In this document: positions 25,633-33,985 of the stretch, one piece after another
Position numbering within the stretch: position 1 is the first letter of the stretch
How the letters are laid out: every line of letters begins with the position of its first letter
From: Ga0077555 sp964500805
Lineage (GTDB): Bacteria > Pseudomonadota > Alphaproteobacteria > Rhizobiales > Hyphomicrobiaceae
Length of the DNA: 64,000 nt
Direction of reading: 5' to 3'
NCBI GenBank assembly: GCA_964500805.1
Contig: CAZCQH010000023.1
Location: 21,811 to 85,810, forward strand
Notes under the pieces: generated by a model
What the model saw: only the letters and a program-made list of their open reading frames with translations
What the model was told of the DNA's origin: nothing
Database searches by the model: none
Translations under genes and position numbers: made by a program

Positions 25633-27042
25633 ATGGCCTTCGGCATCGGAAAGGACCGCCTGAGCTTTCTCTATCTCAACATCGGACATTTCCTAGACCA
25701 TCTGTTCACGCTGATCTTTGCCACCGCGGTTCTGGTGCTCGCCAAGGAATGGAAGCTGAGCTACGCGGAGCTCGTGCCCTACGCGACGCCTGGCTTCATC
25801 GCCTTCGGCCTCTTCTCGTTGCCGGCCGGCCGCCTGGCCGACAAATGGAGCCGCCACGGCATGATGGTCGTGTTCTTCATCGGCATTGGACTCGCATCGG
25901 TTGCGACCGGATTCGCGAACTCACCGTTGCAGATCGGCATTCTGCTCTTCATCGTGGGCGTGCTCGCGGCGATCTATCATCCCGTCGGCCTCGCCATGGT
26001 GGTCGGCAGCATCTCCACTGCCGTGAGCAGGGAAGCCTCCGCCGCCGGCTCGAATGGTCCAACGAGCCTGCTCATCGCCCTGATTGGCGGCGCGATACTC
26101 GTTCCCCTCTCGCTCTGGCTCGGCCTCGGCTACATCATCCCGGTGACCCTCGCCGCGTTGGTGGCACTTGCCTATTACAGGCCGACGGGCACCGGCATGG
26201 CCATCGGCGTGAACGGCGTCTGGGGCAACCTCGGCGTCGGCTGTGCAGCGCTCATCACAGGCTGGTTCATCGACAACGGCGGCTGGCGCTCGGCTTTCAT
26301 TGTGCCCGGGCTCGTCTCGGTGCTGTTCGGTCTCGCCTACTGGTGGCACGTCCGCGACGAGATCGCGGCCGAGATCAACAAGCCCAAGCCGACGACGGCC
26401 AAATCGGGAACTGGCAACGCCGGCCTTTCCGCCGAAGCGAAGTCCGCCATGCTGCGACTGACCGCAGTCGTGTTCTTCACCACCGCCGTTTCGAGCCTCG
26501 TTTTCCAGTCGACGACTTTTGCGCTGCCGAAAGTATTTGATGAGCGCCTGCAGGGCATTGCCGGCTCGGCCACCTGGATCGGCCAGCTCGCGTTCATTGT
26601 CTTTGCGATCGCCTCGCTCGCGCAATTGATCGTGGGCTCTCTGCTCGACCGGCTGGGCCCGCGCACCGTGTTTCTTGGCGTCGCCGCCATCCAGGTCGTG
26701 TTCTTCGCGCTGATGCCGGGTCTGCGCGATTGGAACGCATTCGCCATCGCCCTCGGTTTCATGCTGGGCGCTTTCGGACAGATCCCCATCAACGACTACA
26801 TGATCGGCCGGATGGCCAAATCGGAGCTCAGGGCCACCATCTACGGGCTGCGGTATATCGTGAGCTTTACGGTTCTGGCTGCGGCTCTGCCGCTCATCGC
26901 CGCGATCCACGCGAACTACGGTTTCGATACCCTATTCAGGGTTCTATCCGCTGCTGCTGCGGTGATCTTCATGGCAGTAACGCTGCTGCCGCGCGCGATT
27001 CCCGAAGGTGGCATGGCGATGCCGGCGGCCGCCAAAGCCTGA
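25633..27042 (+). CDS. MFS transporter with an apparent extra two-helix segment
   Basis: This major-facilitator protein of 469 residues opens MAFGIGKDRLSFLYLNIGHF, with the A-motif GRLADKWSRHG at about 66-76 and a second, GSLLDRLGPR, in the C-lobe. In the relatives I know, the HPVGLAMVV segment runs directly into a short loop and then GMAIGVNGVWGNLGV. Here about 60 residues (125-186) intervene, rich in hydrophobic residues and containing two potential helices (SLLIALIGGAILVPL and IIPVTLAALVALAYY). This gives about 14 rather than 12 helices. ATG 25633 follows GGAG by eight bases. The substrate is unknown. Confidence 0.87.
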   Translation: MAFGIGKDRLSFLYLNIGHFLDHLFTLIFATAVLVLAKEWKLSYAELVPYATPGFIAFGLFSLPAGRLADKWSRHGMMVVFFIGIGLASVATGFANSPLQIGILLFIVGVLAAIYHPVGLAMVVGSISTAVSREASAAGSNGPTSLLIALIGGAILVPLSLWLGLGYIIPVTLAALVALAYYRPTGTGMAIGVNGVWGNLGVGCAALITGWFIDNGGWRSAFIVPGLVSVLFGLAYWWHVRDEIAAEINKPKPTTAKSGTGNAGLSAEAKSAMLRLTAVVFFTTAVSSLVFQSTTFALPKVFDERLQGIAGSATWIGQLAFIVFAIASLAQLIVGSLLDRLGPRTVFLGVAAIQVVFFALMPGLRDWNAFAIALGFMLGAFGQIPINDYMIGRMAKSELRATIYGLRYIVSFTVLAAALPLIAAIHANYGFDTLFRVLSAAAAVIFMAVTLLPRAIPEGGMAMPAAAKA

Positions 27043-27095
27043 GGTGCTGCTCTCCGCGGCACGATCGGGAAAATTTGGGCGAAATCGCCCTTGCG

Positions 27096-27356
27096 TCAGT
27101 GCGCCGATGGATTGGGCCCACGCACCGATCTGAGGTGCTCGATGGCAGCCGTGATCTCATTACCGGCCTCTGACTCTGCCGACGATTCGGAGCCCCGCGC
27201 GGCATCTCCGTTGATTGCCGCCGCAAGGTCGCGCAGCATGCGTTGTCGCGCCGCGGCACCAACGGCCAGCGCCGTCAGCAGCTCCTGGATCATTCTCGTC
27301 TCCTTGTTCCGATCCGTCAGGTAGGCCGAGAGCAGGGCTTCGATTTCGCGTTGCAT
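27096..27356 (-). CDS. small helical protein of unknown function
   Basis: The 86-residue frame starts MQREIEALLSAYLTDRNKET, followed by Leu/Ala heptad-like repeats (IQELLTALAVGAAARQRML), so a coiled coil or helical hairpin is likely. Third codon positions are GC-rich, as in neighbouring genes. The ribosome-binding site is weak (GGAC). A longer frame to 27452 is not supported. It converges on the MFS gene. No family is recognised. Confidence 0.5.
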   Translation of the reverse strand: MQREIEALLSAYLTDRNKETRMIQELLTALAVGAAARQRMLRDLAAAINGDAARGSESSAESEAGNEITAAIEHLRSVRGPNPSAH

Positions 27357-27427
27357 GAGGCGTCCACGTCGAGAATCATGACAGTTCAGTCGACATTGGG
27401 CAATAAATGTTAACAGATCGAAAACAC

Positions 27428-27679
27428 ATGTCCGGCGACGACCCGACATCAAAGAGGGTCCGGAAGAGCGCTCGATCTGGGTTCCAGCGCTTCGAGGTCG
27501 CCCATTGCGACTGGACCCTCGTCCGTCGCCTGGCAGACAGCGCGCCCGAAATTGAACAGGTAAAAGTGCCTTGCGGGCCCTATAACTCCGTGTCGCATCT
27601 GCAACACGCCATGCAGGAGGGCATCCAGCGATGGTCGCCTCCGGGAATGCCTCTAAAACGCGCTAGGATGCGATTCTAG
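27428..27679 (+). CDS. possible small protein of unknown function
   Basis: This 83-residue frame begins MSGDDPTSKRVRKSARSGF. The first two-thirds have codon use like real genes here; the end (GIQRWSPPGMPLKRARMRF) is less convincing and runs into the C/G-rich structured intergenic segment. It is divergent from the small helical gene, with overlapping upstream regions. No family is recognised and no strong ribosome-binding site is visible. Confidence 0.33.
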   Translation: MSGDDPTSKRVRKSARSGFQRFEVAHCDWTLVRRLADSAPEIEQVKVPCGPYNSVSHLQHAMQEGIQRWSPPGMPLKRARMRF

Positions 27680-27755
27680 AGGGGTCGGCAGGGGGGCCGC
27701 TAGGGGGGGTAGCCACTCGGTTCCTCGTGCGCCCAGACCCCCTTAGAACGCAACA
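27670..27755 (-). ncRNA. candidate structured RNA locus A (C-rich loop)
   Basis: Read on the minus strand, TTCTAAGGGGGTC (27739-27751) can pair with GACCCCTCTAGAA (27674-27686). The 53-base loop between them contains GTGGCTACCCCCCCTAG and a second C-run. The core CGAGTGGCTACCC (minus strand, 27707-27719) recurs in the intergenic region at 49883-49895. C-rich single-stranded loops are a hallmark of anti-Shine-Dalgarno-type small RNAs in this bacterial class; the assignment is inference. The rest of the gap 27680-27900 is AT-richer with nothing recognised. Confidence 0.3.
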
Positions 27756-27900
27756 GCGCGAAAATCCAATTTTATCAAATTTCTTAACGATTTTATAACC
27801 TTAACAGGCCGCTCTGAATGTGGCGGCGCCAACCCGACGCCTGGGTGATTTCGCCCGGTCGCCAATCCATGCCGCACGAGGCAAGTCTTGCCTCTGAGCC

Positions 27901-28779
27901 CTATAGCGCCTGCTCCCAAGCCGCCGGGATGATCCGATAGCCGGTGCCCGATTTCACCAGCCGCGAGAATCCCGGGAAGTGCATGTGCATCCCCGTCACC
28001 ATCAGCTTGTCGGCGACCACCATGTCGAAGACGCGGCGCCGCGTCGCCTCCGCTTGCCCCGTGTCGCTGTCGAATGCCATGCAAACCTCGGGGCGCGCCG
28101 TCTGCACCTCCGGCACGTGCACGATGTCACCCCAGATCAGCAGCTGCTCGTTCCCCGACGCGACCAGGTATCCCGTATGTCCCGGCGTATGCCCGTGGAA
28201 CGGCATCGCTGTCACGCCCGGAAACACCTCGCCCTTCTGGAACAGACTCCATTGTTTGCGATAAGGGTCCGTCTGCTCGCGGCCTGCCTGGAAGAACAGC
28301 TTCTTCTCGCGGTCGTTGCCCTTGGCCATCGCCGCGTCGTCGAACCAGTGCTTGGGCTCGTTCTCGTGCATGACCAGCGTTGCGTTCGGGAAATGCTTCT
28401 GCCCCGTCGTCATGTCGGTGAGCCCGGCCGAATGGTCCGGATGCATGTGCGTCAGCAGCACCGTATCGATGGTATTCGGATCGACACCGGCTGCTTTGAG
28501 GTTGTTCAGCAGCTGCCCGCCGGTTGCCGCCATGTACTTTCCGCACCCCGTCTCGATCAGTGCCAGCCGGCCTTTCGAATAGATCAGGAAGCAGTTCACC
28601 GCCGTTCGGCGCGCCGGCCTGAAATTCTCGGTGAGAATCTTTCGCGCCTCTTCCGGATCGATGTTCTTCAGCACATCGAGATTGCCGTCGAGGAACCCAT
28701 CGCTCACCGCCGTAACGTGGATATCGCCGACCTTGCGGTGATAAATGCCGGGAATCTGCTTCTCGGGTGCCTGGATCAC
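27901..28779 (-). CDS. MBL-fold metallo-hydrolase
   Basis: This 292-residue metallo-beta-lactamase-fold hydrolase has the metal-binding motif LTHMHPDHSAGL (HxHxDH), then FHGHTPGHTGY, the bridging Asp in WGDIVH and the late His in TGMHMHFPG. The open IYHRKVGDIHVTAVSDGF N-terminus and the ETGCG segment resemble lactonase/arylsulfatase-like members. No signal peptide is visible with this start. GTG 28779 is chosen because GGGGAG lies six bases upstream; the frame continues to 28887 without a good site. The substrate is unknown; a lactone or ester is plausible. Confidence 0.88.
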   Translation of the reverse strand: MIQAPEKQIPGIYHRKVGDIHVTAVSDGFLDGNLDVLKNIDPEEARKILTENFRPARRTAVNCFLIYSKGRLALIETGCGKYMAATGGQLLNNLKAAGVDPNTIDTVLLTHMHPDHSAGLTDMTTGQKHFPNATLVMHENEPKHWFDDAAMAKGNDREKKLFFQAGREQTDPYRKQWSLFQKGEVFPGVTAMPFHGHTPGHTGYLVASGNEQLLIWGDIVHVPEVQTARPEVCMAFDSDTGQAEATRRRVFDMVVADKLMVTGMHMHFPGFSRLVKSGTGYRIIPAAWEQAL

Positions 28780-28940
28780 GATGTTCTCCCCGTTGGGTTG
28801 ACGGGACCCTGGATCCCGCTGCTCGGCAGCTATGATAGCGCTATCGCAGGCCGTGGCGAGAGGTAATCCGGGAAGCGTTTCTTGCATTGAACGCCGCGGA
28901 GATGCATAGCTCTCGGCATATGGATCTCGCGAGACGACCG

Positions 28941-29555
28941 ATGCTCCTCCTGATCGATAACTACGACAGCTTCACCTACAATCTCGTTCACTACCTGGGC
29001 GAGCTCGGGGCAACGATTGAAGTCGTGCGCAACGACAAGATCAGCGTCGCTGATGCGTTGAAGATGAAGCCGCACGCGATCGTCCTGTCGCCGGGCCCCT
29101 GTACGCCGAACGAGGCCGGCATCTGCCTCGAGCTGATCGCCAAGGCCGGCCCGACGATCCCCCTGCTCGGCGTCTGCCTCGGGCATCAGTCCATCGGCCA
29201 GGCCTACGGCGGCAAGGTGATCCGCGCACCCGTCCCCATGCACGGCAAGCTCTCGGCCATCAAGAGCGCCGGCAAAGGCATCTTCAAGGGCGTGAAGCCG
29301 CGCTTCGAGGTGACGCGCTATCACTCGCTCATTGTCGAGCGTGCGACGCTGCCTGACACACTGGAGATCACCGCCGAGACGGACGATGGCATCATCATGG
29401 GATTGCAGCACAAGACGCATCCCGTGCATGGGCTTCAGTTCCACCCCGAGAGCATTGCCTCGGAGCATGGCCATGATCTCCTCGCCAACTTCCTTGCGCT
29501 GGCCGGCATGACACCCAAGCGCCGGAACATCAAAACCGACCGCGTTGCCGCGTGA
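28941..29555 (+). CDS. trpG: anthranilate/aminodeoxychorismate synthase glutamine amidotransferase subunit
   Basis: The product of 204 residues is a class I glutamine amidotransferase: LIDNYDSFTYNL start, SPGPCTPNEAG oxyanion strand, nucleophile GVCLGHQ, and HPESIASEHG with the catalytic His/Glu. It supplies ammonia from glutamine to TrpE or PabB for anthranilate or aminodeoxychorismate synthesis. In related genomes trpG normally sits in trpE-trpG-trpD-trpC; none of these is present here, so it is an isolated copy. ATG 28941 begins the fold; ATG 28920 adds seven residues and has no better site. Confidence 0.9.
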   Translation: MLLLIDNYDSFTYNLVHYLGELGATIEVVRNDKISVADALKMKPHAIVLSPGPCTPNEAGICLELIAKAGPTIPLLGVCLGHQSIGQAYGGKVIRAPVPMHGKLSAIKSAGKGIFKGVKPRFEVTRYHSLIVERATLPDTLEITAETDDGIIMGLQHKTHPVHGLQFHPESIASEHGHDLLANFLALAGMTPKRRNIKTDRVAA

Positions 29556-29561
29556 GCGCAC

Positions 29562-29652
29562 CCGTAGGTCGGAGTGAGCCGGCCGAGGTCGACAAGGGGT
29601 CAGACCCATGGGTCTGACCCCGCCCACGCGGCCGGCTCACTCCGACCTACGG
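29562..29652. repeat. REP-like element: 23-bp inverted repeat around a perfect 26-bp palindrome
   Basis: The outer arms 29562-29584 and 29630-29652 are perfect 23-bp inverted copies (CCGTAGGTCGGAGTGAGCC type, same family as 5903-6085). Inside, 29596-29621 is a perfect palindrome centred on CCCATGGG with GGGGTCAGA/TCTGACCCC ends. It starts six bases after the trpG stop and could act as its transcription end. Confidence 0.88.
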
Positions 29653-29689
29653 CCCGCGCGTCTTCGAGGGCAAATGGATGATCGGCGAG

Positions 29690-29738
29690 AGTCCGACATC
29701 GGAATTGGACAGCGTCGAGCCTGTGTCGTGTCGGACTT
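29690..29738. repeat. inverted pair matching the inner arms of the 5903-6085 element
   Basis: AGTCCGACA (29690-29698) and TGTCGGACT (29730-29738) are inverted copies. GTCGGACTTCGC here is identical to the right inner arm at 6018-6029, so this looks like another piece of the same repeat family lying just outside the 29562-29652 element. Confidence 0.55.
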
Positions 29739-29842
29739 CGCGGGAACCGGTGCGATGCGTTATGACTTAGACCTCAGCCGCGATCACGCCGACCTACAAG
29801 CTGCGGCCAGGTCCAGGCTCCTGCATCACCGCGAAAACCGCC

Positions 29843-30751
29843 ATGACACAAACGATCGATCTCGCAGCGCTCCAGGGCGCCTTCGCAAAGCCCGGCGCCG
29901 TCACATTCGAGATGAGCCCGCTCGGCGGCATCGTCGCCAAGCTCACCGCCGCCGGAAACTCCACCACCGTCGCCCTGCAAGGCGCACAGGTCCTCTCCTG
30001 GATCGCCGGCGGCAGGGAGCGCGTGTGGCTGTCGCCCGCTGCGCGCCTGGGCACGAGCAAAGCACCCCGCGGTGGCATTCCGGTTTGCTGGCCGTGGTTT
30101 GCTGATCACCCGCATGACGCCACGAAACCCGCCCATGGCTTCGTTCGCAGCCGCATGTGGGAGGTGATCGAAACCGGCAGCAGCGAACAGGCCGCATGGA
30201 TCAGGTTCTCCTACGAGACCAGCACAGCGGATCTCGCGCTTTGGCCGCAAGAAGCGGAGGTGCAGCATACCGTTCATCTCGACGCCGGCCTTGCGCTGAC
30301 GCTGACGACCTTGAACCTTGGCGAGGTCGGCTTCGTCCTGAGCCAGGCATTGCACACCTACTTCGCCGTGTCCGACATCTCGCAGGTGCACGTCGAGGGC
30401 CTCGACGGAACGAGGTACCTCGACAAGCTCGACAACTACGCGCGCAAGGTGCAATCGGGCGACATCACCATCGATCGCGAGGTCGACCGCATTTATGTAG
30501 GCGACATCGGAACCATAACGCTGATCGACCGCACCGCACCCGGGCAGCGCATCGCCATCAAGGGCAGCGGCAGCCATAGCTCGGTCGTCTGGAACCCGTG
30601 GATCGAGAAGACCAAACGCCTTGGTGACATGGGCTCGGACGACGCCTACAAGCGCATGCTGTGCATCGAGACCACCAACGCCGGCGACGACATTGCGCGC
30701 GTTCCGCCGGGTGAAGCGCATGTCATGAGCGTCCGCTACCAGGTGCGCTGA
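29843..30751 (+). CDS. D-hexose-6-phosphate mutarotase (YeaD family)
   Basis: This 302-residue aldose-1-epimerase-fold protein has the YeaD-type motifs GGIPVCWPWFADHP and AHGFVRSRMW (His), the catalytic His in SQALHTYFAV, and a late CIETTNAGDD. It interconverts alpha and beta anomers of glucose-6-phosphate and similar sugars in the cytoplasm. Length is normal. The ATG at 29843 sits inside CCGCCATG with only a weak ribosome-binding site. It lies 23 bp before an SDR gene and is probably cotranscribed with it. Confidence 0.9.
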   Translation: MTQTIDLAALQGAFAKPGAVTFEMSPLGGIVAKLTAAGNSTTVALQGAQVLSWIAGGRERVWLSPAARLGTSKAPRGGIPVCWPWFADHPHDATKPAHGFVRSRMWEVIETGSSEQAAWIRFSYETSTADLALWPQEAEVQHTVHLDAGLALTLTTLNLGEVGFVLSQALHTYFAVSDISQVHVEGLDGTRYLDKLDNYARKVQSGDITIDREVDRIYVGDIGTITLIDRTAPGQRIAIKGSGSHSSVVWNPWIEKTKRLGDMGSDDAYKRMLCIETTNAGDDIARVPPGEAHVMSVRYQVR

Positions 30752-30774
30752 TCAAAAGTTTGAGGGAGAAGCTC

Positions 30775-31536
30775 ATGACGACACGCTTCACGGACAAAGC
30801 CGCCATCGTCACCGGTGCCGGCCACGGCATCGGCAGCGCGGTGGCGAGCCGGCTCGCCGCTGAAGGCGCCTCTGTCCTCATATGCGACATGAACCAGCAG
30901 CGCGCCGAAGCGAAAGCTGCCGAGCTGAGGGGCAGCGGCACCAAAGCCGACGCCATCGCAACCGACGTCCGCGATCGCGCCTCCGTCGAGAAAGCCGTCG
31001 CCCGCGCCGCCGACGCCTTCGGCCGTCTCGATATCGTCGTCAACGTCGCCGGCATCATGGACCGCGCGCCGTTCCTCGACATGACCGACGAGCTCTGGCA
31101 TCGCATCATCGATACCAATCTCTACGGCACATTCCTGGTCTCGCAGGTCGCCGCACGCCGCATGATCGCCTTCGGCAACGGCGGCGCCATCGTCAACACG
31201 GCGTCGAACTCCGGCATCTTCGGTGGCCAGGGCCGCTCCGCCTATGGCGCCAGCAAGGCCGGCGTGATCAATCTCACCCAGTCCATGGCCATCGAGCTCG
31301 CACCCCACGATATCCGCGTCAACGCGGTGGCGCCCGGCCCGACCAAGACGCGACCCGAGCAGGGCGACACTGTCGGCCCGAGCGTCGCCTCCCGCATGCC
31401 CTTGAAGCGCTTCGGCAAGCCTGAGGAAATCGCCGCACTCGCCGCCTTCCTGGCCTCGGACGAGGCGAGCTTCACCACCGGGCACACCTTCGCGGCGGAT
31501 GGCGGTTTCACCATCTCGGGAATTCTCGAAGGCTGA
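30775..31536 (+). CDS. SDR family oxidoreductase
   Basis: This 253-residue classical SDR has the coenzyme-binding motif TGAGHGIG, NVAG, a catalytic Ser in TASNSGIFGG and YGASK as the Tyr/Lys pair, ending in DGGFTISG. GAGGGAGAA lies at ideal distance before ATG 30775 (a TTG at 30760 overlaps that site and is rejected). It is followed after 71 bp by an aldo/keto reductase and then CoA-transferase genes, so it may oxidise a hydroxy compound in that pathway; the substrate is not known. Confidence 0.9.
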   Translation: MTTRFTDKAAIVTGAGHGIGSAVASRLAAEGASVLICDMNQQRAEAKAAELRGSGTKADAIATDVRDRASVEKAVARAADAFGRLDIVVNVAGIMDRAPFLDMTDELWHRIIDTNLYGTFLVSQVAARRMIAFGNGGAIVNTASNSGIFGGQGRSAYGASKAGVINLTQSMAIELAPHDIRVNAVAPGPTKTRPEQGDTVGPSVASRMPLKRFGKPEEIAALAAFLASDEASFTTGHTFAADGGFTISGILEG

Positions 31537-31607
31537 TTGCCTTGCCGTCCCTGCTGGGCCAAAGTCCGCCCGAGCATCTCTTAAAGTCATCCCCGGAAGG
31601 AATGCAT

Positions 31608-32546
31608 ATGCAGGAACGCAATCTCGGCGGCTCGGGCCTCCGCGTCTCGGAGGTCGGCATCGGCTGCAATAACTTCGGCGGCCGCATCGATACGCGCGAG
31701 ACGGGCCGCGTCATCGACAAGGCCATCGACCTCGGCGTCACTCTGTTCGACACTGCCGACATCTATTCGAACCGTGGCGGCTCCGAAACCGCCATGGGCG
31801 AGGTGCTGAAGGGCAAGCGCCAGAAGATCGTTCTCGCCACCAAGTGCGGCATGCAGATGGACGAGGCCGGCAAGCTCAAGGGCGCGTCGCGCCGCTACAT
31901 CATGAGCGCCATCGAAGGCAGCTTGAAGCGGCTGCAGACGGATTACTTCGACCTCTACCAGGTGCATCAGGTCGATCCGCTGACACCCATCGAGGAGACG
32001 CTGCGCGCTCTCGACGACCTCGTGCGTGCCGGCAAGGTGCGCTACATCGGCCTCTCCAACCATCCCGCATGGATGGTGGCCGAGGCACAAGAGACCGCGC
32101 GCCGCTGCAATCTCAATTCATTCGTCTCCTGCCAGGACGAGTACAGCCTGCTTATCCGCGACGCCGACCGCGAGCTGATGCCGATGATGTCGAAGTATGA
32201 GCTCGGCCTGCTCCCCTATTTCCCGCTCGCCTGCGGCCTCCTCACCGGCAAGTACACCCGCGGAGCCATGCCCCAAGGCGCCCGTTTAACCGAGACGAAA
32301 CGCTATCAGGACAAGTATCTCAACGATCGCAATTGGCGCGTCACCGAGGAGCTCTCGGCCTTCGCCAAGAAACGCGGACACACGTTGCTCGAGCTTGCAT
32401 TCTCCTGGTTGCTGGCCCGCCCCAACGTGAGCAGTGTCATCGCCGGTGCAACGAGCCCGGAGCAGGTCGAGGCCAACGTCAAGGCCGCTTCCTGGAAGCT
32501 CTCGGCCGAAGACCTCGCCGAGATTGACCGCATTACGCTGGGGTAA
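31608..32546 (+). CDS. aldo/keto reductase
   Basis: This 312-residue AKR barrel has the catalytic tetrad visible: Asp in FDTADIYSNRG, Tyr in the same motif, Lys in ATKCGMQ and His in YQVHQVDP. NADPH contacts appear near SVIAGATSPEQVEAN. It reduces aldehydes or ketones. Two ATGs lie at 31602 and 31608; the GGAAGG box is seven bases from the second, so 31608 is chosen. The ATG of the CoA-transferase A gene follows four bases after its stop, which implies one operon. Confidence 0.9.
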   Translation: MQERNLGGSGLRVSEVGIGCNNFGGRIDTRETGRVIDKAIDLGVTLFDTADIYSNRGGSETAMGEVLKGKRQKIVLATKCGMQMDEAGKLKGASRRYIMSAIEGSLKRLQTDYFDLYQVHQVDPLTPIEETLRALDDLVRAGKVRYIGLSNHPAWMVAEAQETARRCNLNSFVSCQDEYSLLIRDADRELMPMMSKYELGLLPYFPLACGLLTGKYTRGAMPQGARLTETKRYQDKYLNDRNWRVTEELSAFAKKRGHTLLELAFSWLLARPNVSSVIAGATSPEQVEANVKAASWKLSAEDLAEIDRITLG

Positions 32547-32550
32547 CCAC

Positions 32551-33228
32551 ATGCCGATCGACAAACGCGCCGCATCCGCGGCAGCGGCGCTCGACGGAGT
32601 GAAAGACGGCGCAACCGTCTTCATCTCCGGCTTCGGCGGCGCCGGCTTTCCCAATCATCTCATCCGTGCGTTGCGTGACAAGGGCACCAAGAACCTCACG
32701 CTCGTCGTCAACTCCGCGACACACCGCTATTCTCTGACCCACGAGTTGATCGAGAACGGGCAAGTGCGGAAGGTGATCTGCAGCGCCGCACGCGGCCACA
32801 GCAAGGATCTCTCGCCGTTCGAGAAGCTGCTGAAGGCCGGCAAGATCGAGCTGCAGTGCCTGCCGCAGGGCACCTTCGCCGAGGCGATCCGCGCGGGTGG
32901 CGCCGGCATTCCCGCCTTCTACACGCCCGTCGGCGTCGGCACCGACCTCACCAAGGGCAAGGAGGTGCGCCGCTTTGACGATCGCGACTATGTGCTCGAG
33001 CCTGCCATCAAGGGCGAGCTCGCGCTCGTCCGCGCGGACACCGCCGATCGCTACGGCAATCTGACCTTCCGCTACGCCCAGGCCAACTTCGGCCCGGCGA
33101 TGGCGACGGCCGCGAGCCTCACCGTCGCCGAGGTTCGCGCCGTGGAGCCCGAGTTGCTGCCCCACACGCGTGCACAACTGCCGGGCATCTACGTCGACCG
33201 CGTCGTCGTCGCGCCGGTATCGGCTTGA
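32551..33228 (+). CDS. 3-oxoacid CoA-transferase, subunit A
   Basis: This 225-residue family I CoA-transferase alpha subunit begins with DGATVFISGFGGAGFP (residues about 19-34) and carries GIPAFYTPVGVGTDL and the GELALVRADTADRYGNL signature. With subunit B it moves CoA from succinyl-CoA (or another donor) to a 3-oxoacid such as 3-oxoadipate or acetoacetate; which one cannot be read. The start ATG 32551 is only four bases after the aldo/keto reductase stop, suggesting translational coupling. It lies 17 bp before subunit B. Confidence 0.92.
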   Translation: MPIDKRAASAAAALDGVKDGATVFISGFGGAGFPNHLIRALRDKGTKNLTLVVNSATHRYSLTHELIENGQVRKVICSAARGHSKDLSPFEKLLKAGKIELQCLPQGTFAEAIRAGGAGIPAFYTPVGVGTDLTKGKEVRRFDDRDYVLEPAIKGELALVRADTADRYGNLTFRYAQANFGPAMATAASLTVAEVRAVEPELLPHTRAQLPGIYVDRVVVAPVSA

Positions 33229-33245
33229 GCGAGGGAGGATCACAC

Positions 33246-33935
33246 ATGGCACAAGTCCCGCTCAACCGCCGCCAGATGGCGTGGCGCGCCGCGCAAGACA
33301 TCGAGGACGGCCAGCTCGTCAATCTCGGGCTCGGCATGCCGCTCGCCGTCGCAGACTACATCAAGCCGGACCTCGAGGTGATCCTGCAGTCCGAGAATGG
33401 CGTCATCGGCGTGGGTCCGATTGCGCCTGAGGGCCAGATCGACACCGACCTCGTCGATGCTGGCTCCCGGCGCATCACGCTGCGTCCCGGCGCCACCATC
33501 ATCGACTCGTCTTGGTCGTTCGCCATGATTCGCGGCGGCCACATCGATGTGACGATCCTCGGCGCCTTCGAGGTCGCCTCCAATGGCGATCTCGCCAATT
33601 GGGACATGCGCGTTCCCGACAAGGGCCCGCTGGTCGGCGGCGCCATGGATCTCGCCGCCGGTGCCCGCGCCGTCTGGGTGATCATGGAGCATACGACGAG
33701 GAAGGGCGCCCCGCGCCTCATCGACCAGTGCACGCTGCCGCTCACCGCCAAAGCCTGCGTGAAGCGCGTCTACACCGACCTTTCCGTCGTCGACGTCACG
33801 CCTGCAGGGTTCATTGTGCGCGACATTCTGGACGGAATGAGTCGTGAGGAGCTGCAGGCCAAGACCGGCGCCAAGCTCACCTTCGCACCCGACTGCCGTC
33901 CACTTACCGCTCCCGCCATCGCGGATGACGGTTGA
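33246..33935 (+). CDS. 3-oxoacid CoA-transferase, subunit B
   Basis: This 229-residue beta subunit carries the catalytic Glu in the SENGVIGVGP motif (about residues 44-53), NLGLGMP near the start and the GAMDLAAGARAVWVIMEHT segment. Glu forms the enzyme-CoA thioester in the transfer reaction. GAGGGAGG precedes ATG 33246. With subunit A, the aldo/keto reductase and the SDR upstream it forms a compact catabolic operon, possibly ending a ring-cleavage or ketone pathway. Confidence 0.93.
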   Translation: MAQVPLNRRQMAWRAAQDIEDGQLVNLGLGMPLAVADYIKPDLEVILQSENGVIGVGPIAPEGQIDTDLVDAGSRRITLRPGATIIDSSWSFAMIRGGHIDVTILGAFEVASNGDLANWDMRVPDKGPLVGGAMDLAAGARAVWVIMEHTTRKGAPRLIDQCTLPLTAKACVKRVYTDLSVVDVTPAGFIVRDILDGMSREELQAKTGAKLTFAPDCRPLTAPAIADDG

Positions 33936-33985
33936 GTGGAGATGGGGGCACCGGCAGCACGATTTTAACGATTGGAGCGCGCCAG

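Noticed and set aside
27078..27091. GGGCGA/TCGCCC hairpin after the MFS gene
   Set aside because: Short stem without a real T-run; could be a weak bidirectional terminator but not supportable.
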